64,000 nucleotides of DNA. Origin: an uncultured Muribaculaceae bacterium (lineage in GTDB: Bacteria; Bacteroidota; Bacteroidia; Bacteroidales; Muribaculaceae). A program made the position numbers and the translations under genes. This document shows positions 27,597 through 35,339 of this stretch, in pieces. The stretch is taken from positions 248,001 to 312,000 of the forward strand of contig CAJTME010000001.1 of assembly GCA_910577315.1 (NCBI GenBank). Direction: 5' to 3'. The number at the start of each line of letters is the position of its first letter. The first letter of the stretch is position 1. The notes under the pieces were generated by a model. That model saw only the letters and a program-made list of their open reading frames with translations. It did not search any database and was not told the DNA's origin.

Positions 27597-27646
27597 TGTC
27601 TATCTTGACATCTTTCTCCCTATGTTTCACTGTCAACCAGCAGAAT

Positions 27647-28609
27647 ATGGACATCAACCTTACAAAACAGCAGATACAGGAAGCCGCACAACAGGCCTAT
27701 GACTATGCGTCGAAACTGACAGGCGGCGCCAACGCCAACTATATCCCATATCTGGCCAATATAGATTCCAACCTGTTCGGCCTCAGCGTGATGCTTCCCG
27801 ACGGCACGGCTTACAACTTCGGCGACACGGAGTATAAATTCGGCATCGAGTCGGTGTCGAAGGTTCCCACGGCCATACTTGCCATGAGGCAACACTCTCC
27901 GGCGGGAGTCCTCAAGGACATCGGCGCCGACGCCACCGGCCTGCCGTTCAACTCAATCTTCGCCATCCTTCTCGAGAACGACCACCCCTCGACCCCGCTT
28001 GTCAACGCCGGTGCCATATCGGCATGCTCGATGATTGACCCAAAGGGCGATTCAGACGCCAAATGGAAAGCCATCACCGACAATATCACCGACCTGTGCG
28101 GTTCGGCACCCGAGCTGATCGACGAACTCTACAAGAGCGAGAGCGCCACCAATTTCAACAACCGCGCTATAACCTGGCTGTTGAAAAACTACGACCGCAT
28201 ATACGACGATCCCGACATGAGCCTCGACCTCTACACCCGCCAGTGCTCGCTCGGCATCACTTCGTCCCAACTCGCCGCGATGGCTGCCACCATCGCCAAC
28301 GGCGGCCTTAATCCCGTCACCCAAAAGCAGGTATTCGCACGCGACATCGCCCCCAAAATCACCACCCTCATCGCTACCGTCGGTTTCTACCAGCACTCTG
28401 GCGACTGGCTCTACACCTCCGGCATCCCGGCCAAGAGCGGTGTGGGGGGCGGTGTGCTCGGCGTGCTGCCCGGTGTACTCGGCATAGCGGCTTTCGCTCC
28501 TCCACTCGACGACGCCGGCAACTCGGTAAAGGCTCAGGCAGCCGTCAAGAAATTCACGCAGACACTCGGCCTCGGCATCATGAACGGCGACCGTGTGACA
28601 ATAGAATAA
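27647..28609 (+). CDS. glsA: Glutaminase A
   Basis: 320 aa from the ATG at 27647; upstream residues in the same frame do not belong to the family. The serine-dependent beta-lactamase-like fold has the motif ESVSKV (the S-x-x-K catalytic pair) at about 71-76, VNAGAIS (about 122-128), a Tyr in DLYTRQCSLGIT, and the C-terminal SGIPAKSGVGGGVLGVLPG. It hydrolyses glutamine to glutamate and ammonia, the latter binding a proton. With gadB and gadC it forms the glutamine-based acid-resistance system. It begins 116 bases after gadB and ends 21 bases before gadC. Confidence 0.95.
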   Translation: MDINLTKQQIQEAAQQAYDYASKLTGGANANYIPYLANIDSNLFGLSVMLPDGTAYNFGDTEYKFGIESVSKVPTAILAMRQHSPAGVLKDIGADATGLPFNSIFAILLENDHPSTPLVNAGAISACSMIDPKGDSDAKWKAITDNITDLCGSAPELIDELYKSESATNFNNRAITWLLKNYDRIYDDPDMSLDLYTRQCSLGITSSQLAAMAATIANGGLNPVTQKQVFARDIAPKITTLIATVGFYQHSGDWLYTSGIPAKSGVGGGVLGVLPGVLGIAAFAPPLDDAGNSVKAQAAVKKFTQTLGLGIMNGDRVTIE

Positions 28610-28630
28610 CAATCTATAATTTCAACTATT

Positions 28631-30181
28631 ATGGCAACAAAAACCTCTTCCACGGCTGCCACCGTCAAGGCGGCGGGCAAGCTGGGCGTCAGCACACTGA
28701 TGATTATGAACATCGTGGCCGTCGTATCGTTGCGCGGATTGCCGGCCGAAGCCGAATACGGCATGAGCTCCGCTTTCTACTATCTGTTTGCGGCCTTGGT
28801 TTTTCTAATCCCTGTGTCGCTTGTCGCAGCCGAACTGGCCGCGATGTTCCCCTACCAGCAGGGCGGTATGTTCCGCTGGATAGGCGAAGCATTCGGCAGC
28901 AAGCTCGGATTTCTCGGAATATGGCTGCAATGGGTCGAGAGCACAATATGGTTCCCGACCGTGCTGACATTCGGCGCCGTGTCGTTGGCATTCATCGGTC
29001 TTGACCACGTGGCCGACTCACACCTCGCGGCCAACCGCTACTACACCCTTGCCGTAGTGCTTGCAATCTACTGGCTCGCCACCCTCATCTCGATGAAAGG
29101 ACTGGGCTGGGTAGGTAAAATTTCAAAAATCGGCGGTATGGTCGGCACCATCATCCCGGCCGGCATCCTCGTGGTGTGCGGCGTGGTGTTCCTGTGCATG
29201 GGCGGACATTCTCAGATGGATTTCCACGGCGACTTCTTCCCCGACCTCACCAACTTTGACAATGTGGTTCTCGCAGCCTCCATCTTCCTGTTCTATGCGG
29301 GCATGGAAATGTCGGGCGTGCACGTGCGCGACATCAAGAATCCGACGGTCAACTATCCTAAGGCCGTGTTCGGCGGCGCCCTCGTGACGGTGCTCATCTT
29401 CGTGCTCGGCACCTACGCCCTCGGCGTCATCATTCCGGCCAAGGACATCAACCTCGTCCAGAGCCTTCTCGTAGGCTTCGACAACTACTTCAAGGCATTC
29501 CACATGAACTGGTTCACACCCGTCATCGCCATCGCCCTTGCGTTCGGCGTCCTCGCCGGTGTGCTCACCTGGGTTGCCGGTCCTTCAAAAGGCGTGTTCG
29601 CCGTCGGTCAGGCCGGTTATCTGCCTCCCTTCTTCCAGAAGACCAACAAGGCCGGCGTTCAGAAAAACATCCTGCTCGTCCAGGGCTTAGCCGTTACGCT
29701 GTTATCGCTTCTGTTCGTTGTGATGCCTACCGTTCAAAGCTTCTATCAGATTCTGTCGCAGCTCACCGTTCTGCTCTACCTCATCGCCTACCTGCTGATG
29801 TTCGCCGCAGCCATCTATCTGCGCTACAACATGAAAGGTGCCAAACGTCCGTTCCGTATCGGCGCCAAGGGCAACGGCCTGATGTGGATTGTCGGCGGTG
29901 TCGGCTTCCTCGGTTCGCTGCTCGCCTTCGTGCTCAGCTTCTTCCCGCCGAGCCAGATTGCGATGGGTTCGACCACGGTTTGGTACGCCGTCCTGTTCGG
30001 TGGCGTGGCCCTCTTCGTAATCCTGCCGTTCATCATCCTGGCCTGCCGCAAGCCCTCGTGGGTAAACGCCAAGAGCGACTTCGTCCCCTTCCACTGGGAC
30101 AATAGCCCCGAAGCCCAGGCCCAGCTGAAAGCCGCCCAGGAAAAATACGAAGCCGAAGAAGCGGCAAAAAGCGAGAGCTGA
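28631..30181 (+). CDS. gadC: Glutamate:GABA antiporter (APC family)
   Basis: 516 aa with about twelve membrane segments in the amino acid-polyamine-organocation layout. Features near the N-terminus are KLGVSTLMIMNIVAVVSLRGLPAEAEYG, typical of GadC (unwound helix TM1 region), and PSKGVFAVGQAGYLPPFFQKTNKAGVQKNILLVQG in the middle. The cytoplasmic C-terminal tail (WVNAKSDFVPFHWDNSPEAQ...) is in the position of the pH-dependent plug of E. coli GadC. It exports GABA and imports glutamate (or glutamine). It closes the gadB-glsA-gadC operon and is followed by the palindromic element at 30195. Confidence 0.93.
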   Translation: MATKTSSTAATVKAAGKLGVSTLMIMNIVAVVSLRGLPAEAEYGMSSAFYYLFAALVFLIPVSLVAAELAAMFPYQQGGMFRWIGEAFGSKLGFLGIWLQWVESTIWFPTVLTFGAVSLAFIGLDHVADSHLAANRYYTLAVVLAIYWLATLISMKGLGWVGKISKIGGMVGTIIPAGILVVCGVVFLCMGGHSQMDFHGDFFPDLTNFDNVVLAASIFLFYAGMEMSGVHVRDIKNPTVNYPKAVFGGALVTVLIFVLGTYALGVIIPAKDINLVQSLLVGFDNYFKAFHMNWFTPVIAIALAFGVLAGVLTWVAGPSKGVFAVGQAGYLPPFFQKTNKAGVQKNILLVQGLAVTLLSLLFVVMPTVQSFYQILSQLTVLLYLIAYLLMFAAAIYLRYNMKGAKRPFRIGAKGNGLMWIVGGVGFLGSLLAFVLSFFPPSQIAMGSTTVWYAVLFGGVALFVILPFIILACRKPSWVNAKSDFVPFHWDNSPEAQAQLKAAQEKYEAEEAAKSES

Positions 30182-30194
30182 ATTTAAAATTAGA

Positions 30195-30294
30195 AATTAG
30201 GAATTGCCATCCGGCTGGAACGAAGAACTCGGAAAATTCCGAGCGCTCCGAATTCTCGGAACACACCGAGCCAGCCGGATGGCAATTCCTAATT
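30195..30294. repeat. Palindromic GCCATCCGGC element, copy 2
   Basis: A 24-bp perfect inverted repeat (30195-30218 and 30271-30294) contains GCCATCCGGCTGG; the 52-bp centre folds into smaller hairpins (CTCGGA/TCCGAG, TCCGA/TCGGA). The GCCATCCGGC core and the TCCGA/TCGGA centre are shared with the element at 14510-14600, while the outer arms differ and here continue into the motif ATTAGGAATT. It lies 13 bases after gadC and may serve as its terminator. Confidence 0.8.
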
Positions 30295-30375
30295 CCAACC
30301 CCAAGGTCAAGCGGATCACCTTTACAAAATCAGCCGAAGTCCAATGTTTAAGAATGTTAATTTTTCACTCAAACT

Positions 30376-30407
30376 ATTGCAATGACGAATTTTAATCTAT
30401 AATTTTG
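30376..30407 (+). promoter_or_regulatory. Promoter of the structured RNA region
   Basis: ATTG (30376-30379), a 20-bp spacer and TAATTTTG (30400-30407), an exact -7 box. Transcription would start near 30412. Confidence 0.65.
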
Positions 30408-30411
30408 CAAT

Positions 30412-30772
30412 CGCTGACCAATCAGAAGCCCCGGTCATGGGATAGGGGCGGGAAGCAGACAATTTAACAGCGTTTACACGACGCTTAATTCTTGACCGCT
30501 GAAATTCTCGCAAAATTTCTTAGATAGAGTCAAGGATGGAGCAACGGTAGACGCCCGCGAGTATGTATAATCAATGCTGAGGCATAAGTTCCGTCATGGT
30601 ATTTATTTTTCTCAGCCGTATTTTGCATATAGTGAGCGTGGGCTTCTGCGTTGCCGTCCTATTCTATCGGGCAATGCGAGAAGCCTCAGCGGTGGGACGG
30701 CAGCGGGTAAAGTTCCCACGCTTGTTGCGTATAAACTAAATCTCCGGCGGGAATTACGGAGCATTTTATAAT
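30412..30772 (+). ncRNA. Candidate large structured RNA (leader or independent ncRNA)
   Basis: The roughly 360 nt between an exact promoter and the ATG at 30773 can form many helices: GCCCC 30428-30432/30445-30449; AGCGT 30469-30473/30481-30485; CTTGAC 30491-30496/30529-30534 enclosing GAAATT 30501-30506/30514-30519; GCTGAG 30576-30581/30611-30616; AGCGTGGG 30635-30642/30715-30722 enclosing a 13-bp hairpin (30643-30655/30670-30683, one wobble, one bulge) whose loop GTCC can pair with GGAC at 30695-30698 as a pseudoknot; and CTCCG 30742-30746/30757-30761 next to the start codon. No Rfam family could be assigned by eye (not RNase P, tmRNA or a known riboswitch). It may be an independent RNA or a cis-acting leader of the 76-aa gene. 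Confidence 0.55.
30596..30739 (+). CDS. Possible 47-aa single-span peptide inside the structured RNA
   Basis: An ATG-to-TAA frame of 47 residues has a hydrophobic first half (VFIFLSRILHIVSVGFCVAV) and a strongly basic second half (REASAVGRQRVKFPRLLRIN), like small membrane peptides. However, a second frame (30574-30771, 65 codons) is also open over the same bases, and the base pairing of this stretch explains its composition without any protein. It is recorded as a possibility only; coding is less likely than RNA. Confidence 0.2.
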   Translation: MVFIFLSRILHIVSVGFCVAVLFYRAMREASAVGRQRVKFPRLLRIN

Positions 30773-31003
30773 ATGAAAAGCCTTGACTTTTTATTTGACA
30801 ATCCTCTTGCACCTGGGTTTGGCAAGAGCGTTGACAACATGCTTGAAGCCATCGGGAAGATGACTAAAGCTGGAATAATCACCCAAATGCGCATCTTCTA
30901 CGATGACAATCGTGAGGCAGCTGTAAAAGAAACCTTGGCAAATCGCAATCTGCCGTGTTTCACACAAGACGACTTAGCTCAAGATGATGAGTCCAAGCAC
31001 TGA
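30773..31003 (+). CDS. Small protein of unknown function (76 aa)
   Basis: 76 aa, beginning 11 bases after the final hairpin of the structured region. Sequence MKSLDFLFDNPLAPGFG..., then an amphipathic helix (VDNMLEAIGKMTKAGIIT) and an acidic end (CFTQDDLAQDDESKH). No signal peptide or membrane segment and no recognised family. It ends 36 bases before the BspA-like gene on the same strand, so both may be on one transcript. The AT-rich composition agrees with the downstream gene and not with gadC. Confidence 0.5.
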   Translation: MKSLDFLFDNPLAPGFGKSVDNMLEAIGKMTKAGIITQMRIFYDDNREAAVKETLANRNLPCFTQDDLAQDDESKH

Positions 31004-31039
31004 TTTGCCTAATAACCAACAAACATAAAATTAACTCAA

Positions 31040-33823
31040 ATGAAACCAATCATTCCAAGACTTGGGATGCTGATTGCGACGCTGTTGGCATTCTTGAACG
31101 TCCTGGCCGCTGATTTCGAGGTAGATGGCTTCGGATATGACGTGATTTCCATTCCGGAACTCACCTGTAGGAACGTCAGCGGACCTATGACCAGCAATCT
31201 TGTCATTCCCTCCACTGTGACCTATAATAACCGGGTGTTCTCCGTTACTGAAATGAGCGCCTGGCCGAAAGAATCAGACATCACATCAATCACATTCAGC
31301 AACTTCATCACCAATGTCCCTGACGAAGCTTGCTCAGGATGTCAAAAACTTTCAAGCGTTAAATTCGGAACAGCCACTAAATCTATAGGCGACAAAGCAT
31401 TTTACAATTGTAAAAGCCTGACGAACATTTCTATCGGATCCAATATACAAACCTTGGGAAGCCATGCATTTGAAGTGAATATTGAGGATGACGATTCAAA
31501 TAAAATAGAAAGCATCATCGAAATCTTACCCTCAGTAACAAGCATTGGCAAACGGTGTTTCAATGGAAGAATTGGACGAGCCACAATTTATGGAGGAAAT
31601 GATGAAGGCCTCATACTCTACGAGCACGCTTTCAGCGGTCCATTTAACTCAGTATATATAGATAGATCAACTACTACTGACGACTGGGGTTCCTCAATAA
31701 GTGCTACTAATATAACCATCGGCCCCAATGCTATGTCAATCGACCCGTCGTTATTCAAAGACTCTGATAATCTTACGATTCAAGAATCTGAAACTTGCTT
31801 AGAAATAGAATACCACGACGCCGGTTGGGGAGGTTTTAAACATGTAACAATCCTTAGAGATATTCAATATCCACCTAAGGCTATCAGATCTTTGACCGTA
31901 GGTGGTAAATACATCATCCCAAGCAAAAAATACCTATTTCAGGGAACTTATAACAGTCTTACCCTTTTAAATGGCATAAAAGATATAGGAGAACATGTTT
32001 TTTTCTTCTTTACAGGAACTGAAGTTCACATTCCTAAATCCGTCACAAACATTGGGCGCAACCCCTTTGGTTCTTACAACCTGCGCTCAATTTCCATCGC
32101 CGCTAATATAAAAACCCTTGGGGAGAGTGTTTTTTCGGATTATGAAAACCTAATATCCGTCACTTTACCCTCCTCTCTAACTCAAATTAACGAAAATTGT
32201 TTTAAAGGGTGCGTAAGCCTAAAAATTATCGAGTTACCAGAAAACGTATCTACAATCTCCGGATCTGCATTTGAAGGATGCTCTAATTTAAATGTCATCA
32301 AATGTTTGTCGCCGGTTCCTCCCTGCTTCAACGGTAACCCGACATTTTCCAATGGACAATATATGAAGGCTGAAATCTATGTACCCGAGAATTCCCTCAA
32401 GGATTATCAGGCAGCAGAAATCTGGAATAACTTTTGGAATATCAAAAGTCTGGAACCAGTACAATCCCTGAGAATTTCTAAACAAAGCATTTCAATTCTG
32501 GAAGGTGCATCAGTCCACCTCGCCACCGAGATTCTGCCCAATGCAGACATATGTAACACACAACTTACATGGACGTCGGACGACGAAAGTGTAGCTACCG
32601 TTGAAAACGGATACGTGTATGCAAAAAAGGCCGGCAGCTGCAAAGTAACCGCTACTACCACCGATGGGACGAATCTATCTTCAAGCTGCGAAATCAAGGT
32701 ATTTGAACAACAGGAGATACCAGAATACGTTGTTGAGGTTGATGGCGTATATTACGAACTTTCTAAAGACATGACCGCCATGGTAATCCATCCTAAAAAT
32801 GGCGATTATGAGGGAGACATAGAGATACCTGGCTCTATAAAATACAATGGCTTCGATTTTGCTGTCACAGCAATCGATACTGATGCATTTGAACTTTCAC
32901 ACGTCGTTAATTTAAAACTTAACGAAGGGATATGCTCGATACCTAACTCATGTTTTGATAATTGCCTCCTTTTAACCTCCATAAACATCCCTGGCTCAGT
33001 CACTTCAATAGGTTATAGAGCTTTTAATTGGTGTCCATCCCTTAAAAAGTTAACATTCGATAAGGGAGATGGATATATTACTCTCCGTGTCGGTTACGGT
33101 AACTTAAAATCAATTAGTTCCACTACCCCACACCCCAACCCCTCAAACGTCGATGAAAGGCGTACAGGATTCCGCACACGTTTATTTTACGGAGCTTTTG
33201 AAGGCTTACCTATCAAAGAGCTAACTATAAACAGGAACATTCGTTTAGCGTACTACTATAGACGAACATCTGGCGAGCCCGAATACGGATATAACACCAT
33301 ATGGATTGATGATATATTCAATCCTCCATTCTACGGACTTACATCCTTAAATACCCTTTCGCTCGGCGAAAACGTATCTCAAATATGTGAGAACACCATT
33401 GAAGCCCTGATAGCCACGAATACAGAGACATTTAAGTACACAAATTTCGGCGGTACGAACAGCATCAAAAAAGTTATCTCAAACAACCCCATCGCGCCAA
33501 TTGGCGGAGGATTTTCCGAAAATGTATATGCAAACGCAGAATTGGTTGTACCTGATGGTGCTGCTGACTCATATAAAGCCGACGAATATTGGAAAAATTT
33601 TGTCAACGTAAGCGGGGTTTATGATACGCAAACCGAAATAAAGTTCTTAGCAGTCATGCCAGACGGCGTGAAGGCTCTAACGGATACTAATGTCATTGTA
33701 TACTCTGTTGACGGTACGAAAATCATCGACAGACACTGCGCATCAAACGACATCATTAAGCTTAATCCGGGACTTTATATCATCACCGCTAATGGTCAAA
33801 CATTAAAAGTTGCAATACAATAA
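31040..33823 (+). CDS. BspA-like leucine-rich-repeat surface protein with Ig-like domain
   Basis: 927 aa. A signal peptide (LIATLLAFLNVLAA|D, about 1-24) is followed by LRR_5/BspA-type repeats (about 70-460, recurring I-G-x-x-A-F-x-x-C-x-x-L-x-x-I such as SIGDKAFYNCKSLTNISIGSN), a Big_2 Ig-like domain (about 473-556, LRISKQSISILEGASVHLATEILP...ATVENGYVYAKKAGSCKVTATT), a second LRR block (about 610-855), and a C-terminal sorting-like domain (about 868-927, VIVYSVDGTKI...GLYIITANGQTLKV). Such proteins are exported to the surface and implicated in adhesion. Codon use is clearly more AT-rich than the flanking genes, suggesting recent acquisition. Confidence 0.85.
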   Translation: MKPIIPRLGMLIATLLAFLNVLAADFEVDGFGYDVISIPELTCRNVSGPMTSNLVIPSTVTYNNRVFSVTEMSAWPKESDITSITFSNFITNVPDEACSGCQKLSSVKFGTATKSIGDKAFYNCKSLTNISIGSNIQTLGSHAFEVNIEDDDSNKIESIIEILPSVTSIGKRCFNGRIGRATIYGGNDEGLILYEHAFSGPFNSVYIDRSTTTDDWGSSISATNITIGPNAMSIDPSLFKDSDNLTIQESETCLEIEYHDAGWGGFKHVTILRDIQYPPKAIRSLTVGGKYIIPSKKYLFQGTYNSLTLLNGIKDIGEHVFFFFTGTEVHIPKSVTNIGRNPFGSYNLRSISIAANIKTLGESVFSDYENLISVTLPSSLTQINENCFKGCVSLKIIELPENVSTISGSAFEGCSNLNVIKCLSPVPPCFNGNPTFSNGQYMKAEIYVPENSLKDYQAAEIWNNFWNIKSLEPVQSLRISKQSISILEGASVHLATEILPNADICNTQLTWTSDDESVATVENGYVYAKKAGSCKVTATTTDGTNLSSSCEIKVFEQQEIPEYVVEVDGVYYELSKDMTAMVIHPKNGDYEGDIEIPGSIKYNGFDFAVTAIDTDAFELSHVVNLKLNEGICSIPNSCFDNCLLLTSINIPGSVTSIGYRAFNWCPSLKKLTFDKGDGYITLRVGYGNLKSISSTTPHPNPSNVDERRTGFRTRLFYGAFEGLPIKELTINRNIRLAYYYRRTSGEPEYGYNTIWIDDIFNPPFYGLTSLNTLSLGENVSQICENTIEALIATNTETFKYTNFGGTNSIKKVISNNPIAPIGGGFSENVYANAELVVPDGAADSYKADEYWKNFVNVSGVYDTQTEIKFLAVMPDGVKALTDTNVIVYSVDGTKIIDRHCASNDIIKLNPGLYIITANGQTLKVAIQ

Positions 33824-34106
33824 TCAATAAAAATGGGTGCATAGGCAAGAGCCATGCACTTAGATTCATCTTAGAATTTCAGATAATTTTTTTATTTATT
33901 AAAAAGTCGTTTTTTATGAAAAAAAACAATTTTTTTAAGAAACTGCCATGGGGGAATATCTTTTCCTTCATTTCAATGGCCGCTTCCCTTTATCCTTATA
34001 TCATTGCATTATAATGATAAAGAAAATAGAAAATTAGATGATAAAGATTCAAAGATGAAGCAGCCGGGGCGTTCGCCCCGGCTGCATTCTTATATGACAT
34101 CCTGTT
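33824..34106. other. AT-rich gap after the BspA-like gene
   Basis: No gene is seen. A hairpin GTGCAT/ATGCAC with an inner GGC/GCC (33837-33859) lies 13 bases after the stop codon, followed further down by T-runs, and may end the BspA transcript. At the far end, a perfect stem GCAGCCGGGG/CCCCGGCTGC (34060-34085) probably terminates the convergent M16 peptidase transcript. Confidence 0.55.
34060..34085 (-). terminator. Hairpin at the end of the rpoN-M16 operon
   Basis: A 10-bp GC-rich stem with loop CGTTCG (minus: CGAACG), 21 bases after the M16 peptidase stop codon; the following U content is low. Confidence 0.55.
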
Positions 34107-35339
34107 TTATCTCGGCCCCAGTGTTAGGGTGGAGGTGGGGAGGAGGGTGGAGGCGAGGGTGGATATTTGGTCGGGAGTGACGGAGCGGATGGATTCTATC
34201 ACTTCGTCGGACGGGACGGCATGGCCGCGGAAAAGGGTCTGGCGGGCGATGCCGAGCACTCGGTTCTCCAGATTTTCTGAGCCTATTATGAGCTGGCCGA
34301 GATATTGTTTTTTGGCGCGGTCGAGACGACGGTCGGTCATATATCCATCGGCCACAGACTGCAGCGTTTCGCCCACCAGGCGCCGACAGAGGGCATTGTC
34401 GTCGGGGTCGCAGCCATAGTAGATTGCGAGTGAGCCGCAGTCGGAGAATATACCCGTTGAGGCTTCGACGCTGTAAACGAGGCCACGCCGTTCGCGCAAC
34501 GCCACGTTGAGCAGCGAATTCATGCCTGGGCCTCCTAATATATTGGTCAGCAATGCAAGGGCGTAACGCTCGGGCGAATCGAGTCCCCCTACCCTTGCGC
34601 CGACGATGGTGTGGCACTGGTGGGAGTCGATGGTCTTATGGACATCGAACGGCTCAACGACAGGGGGAACCGCGACGCAACGCACCGGCGCCGGCCCTCC
34701 GACGGGGGCAAACGCGCGGTCGAGTGTCGAAAAAACGCGGTCGGCTCCAAGATTGCCGGCATAGAACACCACCATGTTGGAGGGAACATACCAGCGGTGC
34801 AGGTAATCGCGGCAAATATCGGAGGTGAAGGTGTCGAGAGCCTTGCGTGAGCCAAGTATGTTGTGGCCGAGGGCGCTGCCGGCAAACATCAGGTCCTCGA
34901 AGTCATCGAACACGGCCTCGGACGGAGTGTCGAGATAGGAGTCGATTTCATCGGCCACAACCTCACGCTCCTTATCAAGCTCTCGGTCAGGGAAGCGGGA
35001 GTTGCAGATAAGGTCGGAAATCAGTTCGGCGGCTCGCGGCAGATTGCCGGAGGGGAAAACGCTGTAAACGACGGTTTCTTCCTTGGTGGTGTAGGCGTTC
35101 AGTTCGCCGCCGACGGCCTCCATGCGGTTGATGATATGCCAGGGAGAGCGGCGGTCGGTGCCCTTGAATATTGTGTGCTCGACAAAGTGGGCGAGACCAC
35201 GGCGGTCGTCACCCTCGTCGCGGCTGCCTACGCGCACAGCCACGCCGCAGTAGCCCACGGCACACCCCGGCACATGCAGATGCACCATCCGCAAGCCCGA
35301 CGGAGCCGAGTGATACGAAACTTTAAGCGTCTGCTTCAT
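34107..35339 (-). CDS. M16 family metallopeptidase (insulinase-like)
   Basis: 410 aa from the Met at 35339 (MKQTLKVSYH); the longer frame to 35417 runs over the ispG 3' end and lacks family similarity. The inverted zinc motif HxxEH is at His51-Glu54-His55 (HFVEHTIFKG), with a downstream glutamate in EREVVADEIDSYLD as further zinc ligand. Further M16 features are LNAYTTKEETVVYSVF and the second-half GGPGMNSLLNVALRERRGLVYSVEA. Its start overlaps ispG by 17 bases. Bacteroidetes M16 peptidases of this size are cytoplasmic processing proteases; no signal peptide is seen. Confidence 0.92.
   Translation of the reverse strand: MKQTLKVSYHSAPSGLRMVHLHVPGCAVGYCGVAVRVGSRDEGDDRRGLAHFVEHTIFKGTDRRSPWHIINRMEAVGGELNAYTTKEETVVYSVFPSGNLPRAAELISDLICNSRFPDRELDKEREVVADEIDSYLDTPSEAVFDDFEDLMFAGSALGHNILGSRKALDTFTSDICRDYLHRWYVPSNMVVFYAGNLGADRVFSTLDRAFAPVGGPAPVRCVAVPPVVEPFDVHKTIDSHQCHTIVGARVGGLDSPERYALALLTNILGGPGMNSLLNVALRERRGLVYSVEASTGIFSDCGSLAIYYGCDPDDNALCRRLVGETLQSVADGYMTDRRLDRAKKQYLGQLIIGSENLENRVLGIARQTLFRGHAVPSDEVIESIRSVTPDQISTLASTLLPTSTLTLGPR

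Noticed and set aside
30412..30772. Group II intron or retron RNA
   Set aside because: No domain V-like GAAA hairpin consensus and no reverse transcriptase gene nearby.
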